From Urechidicola croceus (GTDB lineage Bacteria > Bacteroidota > Bacteroidia > Flavobacteriales > Flavobacteriaceae), in the NCBI RefSeq assembly GCF_001761325.1, contig NZ_CP017478.1:316001-380000 (forward strand): 64,000 nucleotides of DNA, in the 5' to 3' direction. The position numbers and the translations under genes are program-made. Below are positions 32,771 through 42,470 of this stretch, piece by piece (position 1 is the first letter of the stretch; every line of letters starts with the position of its first letter). The notes beneath the pieces are model-generated. The model was not told where the DNA came from. It worked only from the letters and a program-made list of their open reading frames with translations, and did not search any database.

Positions 32771-35227
32771 TTAAAATTTCATATCTAGTTTAACATTAAA
32801 AACACGACTAGTCATATAATTTGGGATACCATAAGATCGTTTTGAATACACATCTCTCACCCAAGTATTTGTAATTGAATTTTGAACATCAAACATATTA
32901 AATATTTCAACTCCAAATGTTAACTCTTTGAAACTTTTTAATAAACCTGAATTAAATTGTTTGTTTTCATCTGCAATAACATAAGAAATTCCTATATCAG
33001 CTCTTTTATAGGAGTTGAGCCTAGTTTGAAATTCGTATGGATTTGCGTAAGATGGTGATCCGCCTGGAACCCCAGAGTTATAAACTAAATTTAAATACAT
33101 TTTTAAATCTGGTATATTTGGAACGTAATCTTGAAAAAGTATAGCGAATTTAAATCGCTGATCTGTTGGTCGAGATATTTCACCTTGGTTGTCTATATTC
33201 TCTTTTGTTGATAGAAGACCTAAACTAACCCAGCTTTCGGTGCCAGGAACAAATTCCCCATTTAATCTAAAATCAAGTCCAGCAGCATAGGCAGTAGCAT
33301 TATTTGTAGCTGCATATCTTATTCGTACATTATCAACTGTATATGGATTTACATCTGTTAAATGTTTATAATACGCCTCAGAAACTAATTTAAATGGCCT
33401 ATCCCACATTTTAAAACTATAATCATTTCCTAATACAAAATGAATACTTTGCTGTGCTTTTACATCAGGTTGTACAATTCCGTTTGCATCACGTAATTCT
33501 TTATAGAAAGGAGGTTGGTAATAAAAACCTGTTGAAAAGCGAAATAGCATATCCTTTTCCCAATCTGGCTTTATGGCCAATTGTGCTCTAGGGCTTATAA
33601 CAGTTTGACTTTTTGAAGAATTGATGTTATCACCCTTTACAGTCCAATTTTGTGCACGAACACCAATATTATACCAGACTTCATTTTCACCCCATTCTTC
33701 TTTTTTACTCCATTGAGCAAAAGCCGACAATCTATTTATTTGTGTATTGTTTTTCGCTCTAACATCTTGATAAGGAGTTATTTCTCCTTCATAAGGTTCG
33801 TAAGGTTGATTGTTAACAATTTGATTTGGAGGACGGATAGAAAATCCAGCCGAGTCAATAACCTCCCATTCAATTATACGATCTCTAATATCTTCGTTTT
33901 GAAATTTTAAACCAAAATCATATTGATTATTATCTTTTCTTAAAGTAGCTTTTAATTGAACATTAGAAATAAGTGCATCTAAATTATTTCTAGCGTGATT
34001 TAATTGAGAACCTATTCCTTCTGAAAACTCAACTTCTCCAAAATTTTCGGATCCTAAGTTTGAATCAACTTCTCCTAAATTATATGAAGCTAAAATATCG
34101 TAATGTTCTGCTTCTTGTGTGTTATAAGTTGAAGTAGTAAGGCTCATTTGTAAATCATCATTTACTAAATAGGTACCTTTTAATGCTCCAAATGCGGTTA
34201 AGTATTTATCTTTTTCTTGTCCGTTATAAAAAACTGTAAGTTCAAGAGGGTTGGCAATAGTTCCGAATTTAGTACGTCTAGTAATAGGAGTATAATTATA
34301 TTCATTAAATGAAAAATTCCCTAAAAAGTCCACTTTAAAACGTTCATTAACTTGATATGATAAAAATGATTGCGCATCAGTAAATTTTGGTTTGTAATTG
34401 GTTTCAGTATCCTTACTGTTTACAAGTAAACTATTATCCCTATACCTCACACCAACTATTGCAGATAGTTTATTGTCAAATAATTTACCTTCAATTGTAG
34501 CACTACCTCCAAGTAAATTAAGATTTACTCTTGTAGCAAATTCTTGTGGTGTTCGATAGGTTATGTCTAATACTGAAGAAAGTTTATCTCCGAATTTGGC
34601 TTGAAAACCACCAGCCGAAAAACTTACATTTTGAGTCATTTCAGAATTGACAAAACTCAATCCTTCTTGTTGACCAGATCTTACTAAAAATGGTCTATAA
34701 ACTTCAATTCCATTTACATAAACAAGGTTTTCATCAAAATTACCACCACGAACATTGTATTGTGTACTTAATTCATTACTATTATTAACACCTGCAAATG
34801 TCATCAGAATATTTTCAACTCCAGAATTTGCACCTGGAATTTCTCTTACATCCTGCATGTTAATTTCTACAACACCTTCAGCGTCTTTTCTTCTATTTTC
34901 AATATCTACAACCTCTAATTCTTCAGTTTTTGGTTTTAGTCTCGGTGAAAAATTAACAACTTTCCCATTACTAATGTCAAATGTTTTTATAAGATCGTTA
35001 AATGAAATATGACTAAAAGTTACAGTTACTTTTTTGTCAGATGTAACAATTATAGAGTATTCACCATTTTGATTGGTTGTAGTTCCAGAATTTTCGTAGG
35101 AGATATTTACATCATAAATAGGCTTACCTTTATCATCTTTTACAATACCTTTTATAGTAGCGGTTTGCGTAAAAACACAGTGTGAAATGAAAAATAAAAA
35201 TAGCGAAATACTGAGTTTTGCTTTCAA
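32771..35227 (-). CDS. TonB-dependent outer-membrane receptor with carboxypeptidase-like regulatory domain
   Basis: An 818-residue receptor. I take the TTG at 35225-35227 as the start, because it opens an ideal signal peptide (MKAKLSISLFLFFISHCVFT) 19 bases after the upstream peptidase gene ends. An ATG at 35293 lies inside that gene and adds an unsuitable leader. After the signal is a carboxypeptidase-like domain (TATIKGIVKDDKGKPIYDVN), then the plug (MQDVREIPGANSGVENILM ... YNVRGGNFDENLVYVNGIEVY) and the barrel, ending in an aromatic C-terminus (SRVFNVKLDMKF). The substrate is not evident; no SusD-like partner is present. Confidence 0.88.
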   Translation of the reverse strand: MKAKLSISLFLFFISHCVFTQTATIKGIVKDDKGKPIYDVNISYENSGTTTNQNGEYSIIVTSDKKVTVTFSHISFNDLIKTFDISNGKVVNFSPRLKPKTEELEVVDIENRRKDAEGVVEINMQDVREIPGANSGVENILMTFAGVNNSNELSTQYNVRGGNFDENLVYVNGIEVYRPFLVRSGQQEGLSFVNSEMTQNVSFSAGGFQAKFGDKLSSVLDITYRTPQEFATRVNLNLLGGSATIEGKLFDNKLSAIVGVRYRDNSLLVNSKDTETNYKPKFTDAQSFLSYQVNERFKVDFLGNFSFNEYNYTPITRRTKFGTIANPLELTVFYNGQEKDKYLTAFGALKGTYLVNDDLQMSLTTSTYNTQEAEHYDILASYNLGEVDSNLGSENFGEVEFSEGIGSQLNHARNNLDALISNVQLKATLRKDNNQYDFGLKFQNEDIRDRIIEWEVIDSAGFSIRPPNQIVNNQPYEPYEGEITPYQDVRAKNNTQINRLSAFAQWSKKEEWGENEVWYNIGVRAQNWTVKGDNINSSKSQTVISPRAQLAIKPDWEKDMLFRFSTGFYYQPPFYKELRDANGIVQPDVKAQQSIHFVLGNDYSFKMWDRPFKLVSEAYYKHLTDVNPYTVDNVRIRYAATNNATAYAAGLDFRLNGEFVPGTESWVSLGLLSTKENIDNQGEISRPTDQRFKFAILFQDYVPNIPDLKMYLNLVYNSGVPGGSPSYANPYEFQTRLNSYKRADIGISYVIADENKQFNSGLLKSFKELTFGVEIFNMFDVQNSITNTWVRDVYSKRSYGIPNYMTSRVFNVKLDMKF

Positions 35228-35246
35228 ATTATAATTAGGCTTAAGA

Positions 35247-36947
35247 TTATTGTTTTCTATAAAACGTTGTTTCCAATATATTAGTATTACCAACAGAATC
35301 TTCGACTATAACTCTTAAATTGTGCTTTGTACCACTTAATTTTTTATCAGAAAAGTCATAGGTTAAAGTTCCATATTTTGGGTTGTACTCCAATAAAATC
35401 CATTCACCATCAATTTCACCTCTATATGTCTTTAATCCAGATAAATTATCAGATACTTTTAAAATTAATCGTTTGTAGTTTGTCACCCATTGTTCATCTT
35501 TAAAATTGGATGTTCTGATACTTGGTTTTTCATTATCAGATAATAAAGTGTATGTACCCAAACTTTTAGTATTTGTGTAAAAAGTGCTTGTTTTTTTATG
35601 TGTAGTTTTATATGAAGGATTTCCTTTACTGTTAAACCCAGCAATAAATAATTTTTTCTTTTCTTCATCAGAATACTTTGAAACATCAAAAGTTAAGGTG
35701 TAATTATTATCCAAAGCTTCATTAGGTTCATGAATTTGTGCAATGCCTTCTTTAACGTCAAAATCTAAATAGAAATCACGATAAAAAGTATTTTTAGGAA
35801 ATGCTATTGTAACACCTTCTTTAGTGAATTTATTAAACTCTTTTGAAGAAATATAATAAGGAGTTATTTTTTCTGTTTTTTTGATAGTAATACTATCATT
35901 TTTACCTTGAATAGGCACAATTAATTTTTTTTCATTTCCTTTAAAATCTTTGGCCGTAATTTCAACATTATAAGTCATCCCATCTTGTACGGAAATATAC
36001 CCATGATTTACAACGTCTCTGTATATACTTAAAGGATTATTAGAGTCAACATAACAACGTTGAATGCGTTGATTTATATTAGCGTAACGTTGATAATCGA
36101 TTAAAAGATTAATATATTTTGTTTCTGAAAAAGAAAATCTATCAGCGTAGAGGCTAAATGTTTTCTCTCCATTTACTGACATTTCTAAACTGTAAATACC
36201 ATTTTTGTTTAAAGCACCATTCAACCTGTCAAAAGCATTTATACCTAACCCTATAGTACCAGAAGCACTAATTTTATTTGCTTTTAAATTTCCATTTGGT
36301 AATTGTTTGAAATTAATTTGAAGAGGAATATTAGATTGATTAACATGTGAAAAATCATCAAGAGGATAGGCCATTAAAACATTTATACTAGGTGATTTAT
36401 CATCTTCAACAGTTATTCCAAAATGCATAGGGTTTACCGGTCTTGCGGCTGAATCTCTGATTTCAAAATGTAAATGCGGACCAACATAACCACCTGTACT
36501 ACCTGTATAGGCAATTACTTCTCCTTTTTTAAGTTGAAGTTCAGTATTGTTAGGAAAAAGTTGAATTTCAAAACTTTCTTTTTCATATTGATGTTTTTTA
36601 ATATAAGCCTCTATTTTATCACTATACTTTTTTAAATGTGCATATACTGAAGTATAACCGTTTGGATGAGTTACATACAATGCCTTTCCATATCCCCAAT
36701 GTGATACTTTTATTCTAGAAACATAACCATCAGCAATAGAAAACACTTTAAAACCTTCTTTTTGCTGTGTTTTAATATCTAACCCAGAATGAAAATGATT
36801 TGACCTTAATTCAGCAAAAGTTCCAGATAAATACATTGGTATATCTAATGGATTTTGAAAATAGTCTTTTGGGTAATTCTGTTGTGAAAAAGCACTTGTT
36901 AGAATTAATAGAAATATAGATAAAATAAAATTGTTCAAATTGTTCAT
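35247..36947 (-). CDS. M23-family metallopeptidase, exported
   Basis: A 566-residue envelope protein with a signal peptide (MNNLNNFILSIFLLILTSAFS). The LytM/M23 domain is near the N-terminus: SNHFHSGLDIKTQ supplies the first metal His and Asp, and GPHLHFEIRD the HLH motif. The domain appears complete. The remaining 380 residues are beta-rich modules (Ig-like repeats, the last RVIVEDSVGNTNILETTFYRKQ) of unknown role. It sits just upstream of the TonB receptor gene and starts the minus-strand run. Peptidoglycan cross-link cleavage is the family activity. Confidence 0.85.
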   Translation of the reverse strand: MNNLNNFILSIFLLILTSAFSQQNYPKDYFQNPLDIPMYLSGTFAELRSNHFHSGLDIKTQQKEGFKVFSIADGYVSRIKVSHWGYGKALYVTHPNGYTSVYAHLKKYSDKIEAYIKKHQYEKESFEIQLFPNNTELQLKKGEVIAYTGSTGGYVGPHLHFEIRDSAARPVNPMHFGITVEDDKSPSINVLMAYPLDDFSHVNQSNIPLQINFKQLPNGNLKANKISASGTIGLGINAFDRLNGALNKNGIYSLEMSVNGEKTFSLYADRFSFSETKYINLLIDYQRYANINQRIQRCYVDSNNPLSIYRDVVNHGYISVQDGMTYNVEITAKDFKGNEKKLIVPIQGKNDSITIKKTEKITPYYISSKEFNKFTKEGVTIAFPKNTFYRDFYLDFDVKEGIAQIHEPNEALDNNYTLTFDVSKYSDEEKKKLFIAGFNSKGNPSYKTTHKKTSTFYTNTKSLGTYTLLSDNEKPSIRTSNFKDEQWVTNYKRLILKVSDNLSGLKTYRGEIDGEWILLEYNPKYGTLTYDFSDKKLSGTKHNLRVIVEDSVGNTNILETTFYRKQ

Positions 36948-37051
36948 AATTTTTTGCTAAAATAGTAATTAAATGTATACATAACAACGCATAAATAAGG
37001 AGTTGTATATAAATGAATTAACCATAATTGTACCGAAAAACTATAAAACAG

Positions 37052-37082
37052 TTGTTTAATTAAGATAACTATACTAAATTTG
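37052..37082 (+). promoter_or_regulatory. Promoter of the coiled-coil/zapA unit
   Basis: TTGT at 37052-37055 and TAAATTTG at 37075-37082 are exactly 19 bases apart. Transcription would begin near 37089, giving a leader of about 22 bases before the ATG at 37111. Confidence 0.75.
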
Positions 37083-37110
37083 ATGCATAGTTTTGATATC
37101 TTGGAAATTA

Positions 37111-37401
37111 ATGAGTAAAATAATTGAAGTAACTAATTCACTGGAAGATAAACTCGAAAAACTTTTGGAATCGTTTACGTTTTTAAAAGAAGAAAATGAG
37201 TTTTTACATCAAAAATTGATTAATTTAGAAAATTTGCTTACCAAGAAGCAACAAGAACTTGAAGAAAAAGAAAATTCGTATCAGTTGTTGAAAATTGCCA
37301 AAACTATAGAAGGCAGTAATGAAAGTACAAGAGAAACCAAACTCAAGATAAATGCTTTAATTCGTGATATTGACAAATGTATTGTTCAATTAGGCGAATA
37401 A
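37111..37401 (+). CDS. Small coiled-coil protein upstream of zapA
   Basis: A 96-residue cytoplasmic protein that is almost entirely predicted coiled coil (LEDKLEKLLESFTFLKEENEF ... LENLLTKKQQELEEKENSY), with a short C-terminal RDIDKCIVQLGE. The start is the ATG at 37111; an in-frame TTG at 37093 would add MISWKL with no support. It is 15 bases upstream of zapA. Size, coiled-coil nature and context are those of a ZapB-like division co-factor, but sequence similarity to ZapB is not evident to me. Confidence 0.7.
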   Translation: MSKIIEVTNSLEDKLEKLLESFTFLKEENEFLHQKLINLENLLTKKQQELEEKENSYQLLKIAKTIEGSNESTRETKLKINALIRDIDKCIVQLGE

Positions 37402-37416
37402 GTTCTTTACTAAACT

Positions 37417-37710
37417 ATGGATGAAAAACTCAAAATAAAAATTACCATTGGTGGTCGCGTATATCCTTTAAGCATTAATAATGCAACTGAAGAAGAGGGA
37501 ATGCGTAAAGCAGCAAATAAGATAAATGCTTTGGTAACTAAGTTTGAGCAAAATTATGCTGTAAGCGATAAGCAAGATGTTCTTGCTATGTGTGCGTTAC
37601 AGTTTGCTTCACAGTTAGAAATTCAAGATATAAGTAATGAATTAGAATTAGAAAAAGCTACAAATAAAATAAATACACTCAATGCAAAATTGGATTTGCA
37701 TTTAAAATAA
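37417..37710 (+). CDS. zapA: Cell division protein ZapA
   Basis: A 97-residue protein with the ZapA pattern: an N-terminal beta-hairpin (LKIKITIGGRVYPLSI), then NNATEEEGMRKAANKINALVTKFEQNY and a C-terminal coiled coil with MCALQFASQLEIQ. It stabilises FtsZ bundles at the septum. In many bacteria zapA lies next to the 6S RNA gene, and here a structured RNA candidate follows immediately. Confidence 0.88.
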   Translation: MDEKLKIKITIGGRVYPLSINNATEEEGMRKAANKINALVTKFEQNYAVSDKQDVLAMCALQFASQLEIQDISNELELEKATNKINTLNAKLDLHLK

Positions 37711-37734
37711 GTTCTTTAAAATAAACAATAATAC

Positions 37735-37898
37735 TGCCTACATTAGTCATTGTTCGTCAAACTCAACAGGAATTAATTCTGAAGGATGAGTCATAATTGT
37801 TAAAGCAAGCCGTCTTGAACGGATCCTTGATCAGTTAGTTAATCCTATATATGTATAAATTGGAGTTTGCAGAAACTTCACTAATGTGGGCTTTTTTT
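37735..37898 (+). ncRNA. ssrS: Structured RNA of about 160 nt, likely 6S RNA (6S-Flavo type)
   Basis: The stretch folds into one long rod. A closing helix of 12 pairs (37736-37747 with 37880-37891, one G-U) is followed by seven Ts. Inside it lie CAAACTC (37758-37764) with GAGTTTG (37863-37869), AGGAATTAA (37768-37776) with TTAATCCT (37839-37846, one bulge), CTGAAGGAT (37779-37787) with ATCCTT...CAG (37823-37834), and a tip hairpin CCGT/ACGG (37810-37822). A long rod with an asymmetric bubble, immediately after zapA, is the pattern of 6S RNA, which binds RNA polymerase. The bubble strand at 37847-37862 is AT-rich. The 5' end is not fixed; processing from the zapA transcript is possible. Confidence 0.7.
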
Positions 37899-37916
37899 AT
37901 ATTTAAAATTAACCAT

Positions 37917-39485
37917 ATGGAAGGAATTATAATGCCAATTATTATTGGTGTGATTATAGGATTGGCAGTAGGATATTTAATTGCTAAATCATTAGAGAAA
38001 AAGAAAGCTTCAGGTACTATAAAACGTGCAAATAAAAGTGCAGCATCGATACTGAAAGCAGCTAAGAATGATGCCGAAGCAATAAAAAAAGATAAAATAT
38101 TACAGGCTAAAGAAAAATTTATTGAGTTAAAATCAGAACATGAAAAAGTAATTTTAGCGAGAGATAAGAAGATTAATGAAGCGGAAAAAAGAATTAGAGA
38201 TAAAGAATCTCAATTATCAAGTGAATTAGATAAGAATAAAAAGGCTAATTTAAATTTAGAGAAGAAGACCTCTGAATATGAATATAAGATAGAATTTCTA
38301 GAACGTAAAGAAAACGAAATAGAAAAACTACATAAAAAACAAGTTGAAAACTTAGAGGTAATTTCAGGACTTTCAGCAGAAGATGCTAAAAAAGAGTTAG
38401 TTACATCATTGAAAGAGGAGGCGAAATCTGATGCGATGAGTTTCATTCAAGATAAGATGGAAGAGGCAAAACTTACCGCTGAACAAGATGCTCGTAAAAT
38501 CATTTTAAATACTATTCAAAGAGTTGGAGTAGAGCAAACTGTTGAAAACTGTGTTTCAGTTTTTAATTTAGAATCTGATGATGTTAAGGGTAGAATTATA
38601 GGTCGTGAAGGTCGTAATATTAGAGCCTTAGAAGCAGCTACAGGAGTAGAGATAATTGTTGATGACACGCCAGAAGCAATTATTCTATCATGTTTTGATC
38701 CTGTGCGTCGTGAAGTTGCCCGTTTATCATTACACAATTTAGTTACTGATGGTAGAATACACCCAGCACGAATTGAAGAGATTGTTAAAAAGACTGAAAA
38801 ACAAATTGGACAAGAAATAATTGAAGTTGGAAAACGAACTGTTATTGATTTAGGAATTCATGGATTGCATCCAGAATTAATTAAGACAGTTGGTCGTATG
38901 AAGTATCGTTCTTCATATGGGCAAAACTTATTGCAACATTCACGTGAAGTAGCAAACTTATGTGGGCTAATGGCAGCTGAGTTAGGATTGAATCCAAAAG
39001 TTGCCAAAAGAGCAGGACTATTACATGATATTGGTAAAGTGCCAGATACAGAAAGCGAATTACCACATGCATTATTAGGTATGGAATGGGCGAAAAAATA
39101 TGGTGAAAAACCAGATGTATGTAATGCAATTGGAGCCCACCATGATGAAATAGAAATGAAGTCTATGATTTCACCTATTGTTCAAGTTTGTGATGCTATT
39201 TCTGGAGCTAGACCAGGAGCAAGACGTCAAGTGTTAGATTCTTATATTCAAAGGTTAAAGGATCTAGAAGATGTTGCTTTCGGATTTTCGGGTGTTCAAA
39301 AGGCATACGCAATTCAGGCGGGTAGAGAATTAAGAGTTATAGTTGAAAGTGAAAAAGTGAATGATACTAAAGCAGCAGAATTATCATTTAATATTTCGCA
39401 AAAAATTCAAAATGATATGACTTATCCTGGGCAAGTACGTGTAACTGTAATTCGTGAAACTAGAGCTGTGAATGTAGCGAAGTAA
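37917..39485 (+). CDS. rny: Ribonuclease Y
   Basis: A 522-residue membrane-anchored endoribonuclease that starts mRNA decay. It has an N-terminal helix ([21 protein letters not shown]), a long coiled coil (about 30-200), a KH domain ([21 protein letters not shown]) and an HD domain with [13 protein letters not shown] and [10 protein letters not shown]. The C-terminal [20 protein letters not shown] is typical. I choose the ATG at 37917; the ATG at 37932 is possible. A reading from 37851 would run through the terminator of the structured RNA and adds no family sequence. Confidence 0.95.
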   Translation: MEGIIMPIIIGVIIGLAVGYLIAKSLEKKKASGTIKRANKSAASILKAAKNDAEAIKKDKILQAKEKFIELKSEHEKVILARDKKINEAEKRIRDKESQLSSELDKNKKANLNLEKKTSEYEYKIEFLERKENEIEKLHKKQVENLEVISGLSAEDAKKELVTSLKEEAKSDAMSFIQDKMEEAKLTAEQDARKIILNTIQRVGVEQTVENCVSVFNLESDDVKGRIIGREGRNIRALEAATGVEIIVDDTPEAIILSCFDPVRREVARLSLHNLVTDGRIHPARIEEIVKKTEKQIGQEIIEVGKRTVIDLGIHGLHPELIKTVGRMKYRSSYGQNLLQHSREVANLCGLMAAELGLNPKVAKRAGLLHDIGKVPDTESELPHALLGMEWAKKYGEKPDVCNAIGAHHDEIEMKSMISPIVQVCDAISGARPGARRQVLDSYIQRLKDLEDVAFGFSGVQKAYAIQAGRELRVIVESEKVNDTKAAELSFNISQKIQNDMTYPGQVRVTVIRETRAVNVAK

Positions 39486-39503
39486 ATAAAAAATAATTAA
39501 AAT

Positions 39504-39531
39504 AAAAAAGCAGCCAATTGGCTGCTTTTTT
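39504..39531. terminator. Bidirectional intrinsic terminator between rny and xerD
   Basis: A perfect stem of 12 bases (39504-39515 with 39520-39531) around a 4-base AATT loop, with A-run before and T-run after. Serves both convergent genes. Confidence 0.92.
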
Positions 39532-40426
39532 ATTTTCTAGGATGAAATTGCTCCATAACATTTTTTAAATGACTTTTATCTAAGTGCATATATATTTCGG
39601 TAGTTGTAATGCTTTCGTGTCCAAGCATTTGTTGTATAGCTCTTAAATCGGCACCTCTTTCCAATAAGTGAGTAGCAAAAGAATGTCTAAATGTATGTGG
39701 ACTTATATTTTTTTCTATTCCAGCCTCAATAGCGAGATTTTTAACAATTGTAAATATCATAACGCGAGTCAATTGTTTTCCTCTTCGATTTAAGAAAACA
39801 GTATCTTCATAACCTTTTTGTACGTTGATGATATTTCTAATATTTGTTAAGTAAAGATTAATATATTTTTGAGTTTGTATGTTTATTGGCACAAAACGTT
39901 GTTTATCTCCTTTACCATTAACTCTAATAAAACCTTCTTCAAAGAATAAATCTGAAATTTGAAGTGTAATTAACTCAGATACACGCAATCCACAACTATA
40001 CAAAGTCTCAATAATAGTTCTATTTCGTTCTCCATGAGGATGGCTGAGGTCAATTGAATTTATTAATTTATCAATATCTGCAATAGCCAAAGTGTCTGGT
40101 AGTTTTCGACCAGTTTTTGGTGATTCAATTAAATCTGTGGGATTATTAGTTCTATAATCTTCAAATATTAAATAATCAAAAAAACTTCTTAGCCCAGATA
40201 TTAATCTTGACTGTGAACGAGCATTAATAGATTTAGATGTATGGTAAATAAACTCTTGAATAGATTCATTTTCAATGTGAATAGGAGAAATCGAAATAGA
40301 ATTATCTTCTAAAAATAAAACTAACTTTTTTATGTCTCGTACATAACTTTCAATTGAGTTTAGTGATAAACCTCTTTCAATTTTTAAATATAACTTATAG
40401 TCTTTTAATGCATTGTTCCATTTCAT
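39530..40426 (-). CDS. xerD: Tyrosine recombinase XerC/XerD
   Basis: A 298-residue site-specific recombinase, the standard Xer length, which resolves chromosome dimers at dif. The N-terminal SAM-like domain covers 1-100. Catalytic residues are Arg in YSCGLRVSEL, Lys in NGKGDKQRFVP, His and Arg in SPHTFRHSFATHLLERGAD, His in LGHESITTTEIYMHL, and the nucleophile Tyr in the same segment. The family call is certain; XerC or XerD identity is not separable by eye. No phage or island genes surround it, so it is the housekeeping enzyme. Confidence 0.93.
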   Translation of the reverse strand: MKWNNALKDYKLYLKIERGLSLNSIESYVRDIKKLVLFLEDNSISISPIHIENESIQEFIYHTSKSINARSQSRLISGLRSFFDYLIFEDYRTNNPTDLIESPKTGRKLPDTLAIADIDKLINSIDLSHPHGERNRTIIETLYSCGLRVSELITLQISDLFFEEGFIRVNGKGDKQRFVPINIQTQKYINLYLTNIRNIINVQKGYEDTVFLNRRGKQLTRVMIFTIVKNLAIEAGIEKNISPHTFRHSFATHLLERGADLRAIQQMLGHESITTTEIYMHLDKSHLKNVMEQFHPRK

Positions 40427-40518
40427 CTTGTAAATATAAAGATATTGATTAATAATTATTAGAGATAATTTTATAAGGCTTATAGAATATGCTATTAATT
40501 ATTATTACTTTTGGTTTT

Positions 40519-40932
40519 ATGAAAATAATAATTATTAATGGCCCAAACTTAAATTTATTAGGTAAAAGAGAGCCAACTATTTATGGAAATTCCACTTTTG
40601 AAGATTATTTCAAAACATTAAAAAGTAAGTTTAATGAAGTTGAATTGTTTTATTTCCAATCTAATATTGAAGGAGAAATTATTGATAAACTTCATGAAGT
40701 AGGGTTTTCTTATGATGGAATTATTTTAAATGCAGCTGCATATACACACACTTCAGTAGGTATTGGTGATGCCGTTAAAGGAATAGAAACACCAGTAATA
40801 GAAGTTCATATTTCCAATATACATGCTCGCGAAGAATTTCGTCACAATTCATTTATTGCACCAAATGCTGCAGGAATCATTGTTGGTTTTGGTTTGAAAG
40901 GATATGAATTAGCAATTCAAAGTTTTTTATAA
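40519..40932 (+). CDS. aroQ: 3-dehydroquinate dehydratase, type II
   Basis: A 137-residue shikimate-pathway enzyme. It has the N-terminal signature IIIINGPNLNLLGKREPTIYG (with Arg and Tyr of the lid), FFQSNIEGEIIDKLHE-like FYFQSNIEGEI, the ILNAAAYTHTSVGIGDAV substrate loop and VEVHISNIHAREEFRHNSF. The ATG at 40519 gives the exact family start; ten extra codons upstream are not conserved-looking. Its stop overlaps the convergent acetyltransferase gene by 6 bases. A TACTTTTG box at 40506-40513 is too close to the start to be useful unless the mRNA is leaderless. Confidence 0.93.
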   Translation: MKIIIINGPNLNLLGKREPTIYGNSTFEDYFKTLKSKFNEVELFYFQSNIEGEIIDKLHEVGFSYDGIILNAAAYTHTSVGIGDAVKGIETPVIEVHISNIHAREEFRHNSFIAPNAAGIIVGFGLKGYELAIQSFL

Positions 40933-41391
40933 TTTTAAAATCATTTTAATATTACAACGTTCATAATCGCAATTTTCTTGAACAGGAATTTCAACAAAAC
41001 CATTTTTTCGATACATATTTATTGCTGGAGTAAGTTTTGTATTTGAATAAAGTATCAATTCATTCCACTTTTTCTCTTTTGCAAATTCAATACACTTACT
41101 CATTAATTTTTGCCCAATTTTCAAGCCTTGAAATTTAGGGCTAACTGCCATTTTACTCAGTTCATAGCCTTCTTCATTATTAATCAACGCAACTGTTCCA
41201 GCAATTTTATTATTGTATTTAGCAAAGAAAATATAACCATTATTATCTATTATGAATGACTTTGCATTTTCTAATACTTCTTTATCATGTGGTTCAACAT
41301 AAAAATATTTTTCTAACCATTCAGTGTTTAAGTCATGAAAAGTTTGAGAATATTTTGGGTTAAAATCAATTATTTCAATTGTATTATTCAT
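40927..41391 (-). CDS. GNAT-family N-acetyltransferase
   Basis: A 154-residue acetyl-CoA-dependent acetyltransferase. The GNAT fold is evident: GTVALINN (strand 4), YELSKMAVSPKFQGLKIGQKLM with the acetyl-CoA-binding Q-G-x-x-I-G loop, and LYSNTKLTPAINMYRKNGF. I use the inner ATG at 41391, which gives a normal start 13 bases after the upstream gene; the ATG at 41421 lies inside that gene. The substrate is unknown. Confidence 0.85.
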   Translation of the reverse strand: MNNTIEIIDFNPKYSQTFHDLNTEWLEKYFYVEPHDKEVLENAKSFIIDNNGYIFFAKYNNKIAGTVALINNEEGYELSKMAVSPKFQGLKIGQKLMSKCIEFAKEKKWNELILYSNTKLTPAINMYRKNGFVEIPVQENCDYERCNIKMILKL

Positions 41392-41404
41392 AATTATTTT
41401 ATTA

Positions 41405-42451
41405 TTATAAATTATAATCAATTATATTTTTTTCAGGATTAAATGACTTCAATTCATTAAGCCCTAATTTATTTATAGAATAATTAATTTTATCTTTTTC
41501 AGATATATTTATTGATTGATTTTCCTTTTTTAGGAAATAATCGGCAGTATCAATCATTGATTGTAACGGAATTAATCCAATTAATTCCGAACCTGTAACT
41601 TTTACACCAAATTTTTTAGCAGTTTTAACGGTTTCTTCAAATACAATGTGAAGCGGTGTAATATCAATATCTGTTAAGTTATAGGATACTTGTGCTTTTT
41701 TAAAATCTTCTATATACCAGCCTATACCTTTCAAAGCTTTTAGTTTTCCAGGAATTCGAATAGTTTTACCTTTTTTGTCTAAAACTTTAAAACCATTTTC
41801 ATCTCTTTTTATTTTACCAGACTCCCTTAATTCTGAGGCTATTTGATGTGCAATTTTTTTTGAAGATGTATTCAAGTTTATATTATATGCAATCAATATT
41901 TTTCTTGCACCAATTGCAATTGCCCCAGTTTTTTTTACAGATTCATTAAATATTGATGGTCCGAAATCAGGTTTCCATTTTGGAATTAACATTTTATTTG
42001 CAAGACCTTCATATTCACCAGCCCTACAATTTGCTAAATTAATTCTCTCTTTACTAGTTGCTGAACTTTCATAAAGATAAACAGGAATTTCAAGTTCATT
42101 ACCAACTTTTTTTCCAAGGTTATTGGCATACTCAATAGTTTCTTCAATAGAAATATTTGAAATTGGAATAAGTGGACAAACATCTGTAGCACCAAACCTT
42201 GGATGTTCGCCTTTTTGTATTGACATATCAATCAATTCGGAAGTTTTCTTTATTAATTTAAAAGCTGCTTTAACAACATTTTCTGGTTCACCAAGAAAAG
42301 TAAAAACGGTTCTGTTTGCAGCTTCACCAGAATCAATGTTGATAAGTTTTATACCCTTAACTGATTTAATTTCATTAGCAATGGTATTTATTATAGAAGA
42401 ATTAGACCCTTCACTTATATTTGGTACACATTCAATAATTTTATTTTTCAT
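41405..42451 (-). CDS. ftcD: Glutamate formimidoyltransferase
   Basis: A 348-residue enzyme that moves the formimino group from N-formimino-glutamate to tetrahydrofolate in histidine breakdown. It shows ECVPNISEGSN at the N-terminus, MSIQKGEHPRFGATDVCPLIPI (substrate-binding His), VYLYESSATS, KPDFGP and GARKILIAYNINL. The FTCD cyclodeaminase half is absent, as in many bacteria. It is followed by the acetyltransferase gene 14 bases later, on the same strand. Confidence 0.92.
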   Translation of the reverse strand: MKNKIIECVPNISEGSNSSIINTIANEIKSVKGIKLINIDSGEAANRTVFTFLGEPENVVKAAFKLIKKTSELIDMSIQKGEHPRFGATDVCPLIPISNISIEETIEYANNLGKKVGNELEIPVYLYESSATSKERINLANCRAGEYEGLANKMLIPKWKPDFGPSIFNESVKKTGAIAIGARKILIAYNINLNTSSKKIAHQIASELRESGKIKRDENGFKVLDKKGKTIRIPGKLKALKGIGWYIEDFKKAQVSYNLTDIDITPLHIVFEETVKTAKKFGVKVTGSELIGLIPLQSMIDTADYFLKKENQSINISEKDKINYSINKLGLNELKSFNPEKNIIDYNL

Positions 42452-42470
42452 TTGTAAAAAAATATGAAGT

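Noticed and set aside
35228-35293. Longer start for the TonB receptor
   Set aside because: It overlaps the M23 peptidase gene and puts a non-signal-like leader before a perfect signal peptide.
37851-37916. N-terminal extension of RNase Y ([13 protein letters not shown]...)
   Set aside because: It runs through the 3' half and terminator of the structured RNA; the natural start of the membrane helix is at 37917 or 37932.
39530-40426. XerD as a mobile-element integrase
   Set aside because: Length, motifs and housekeeping surroundings (rny, aroQ) fit the chromosomal enzyme; no att-like repeats were seen.
40506-40513. TACTTTTG as a promoter for aroQ
   Set aside because: Only 5 bases before the ATG with no -33 element; would need a leaderless mRNA.
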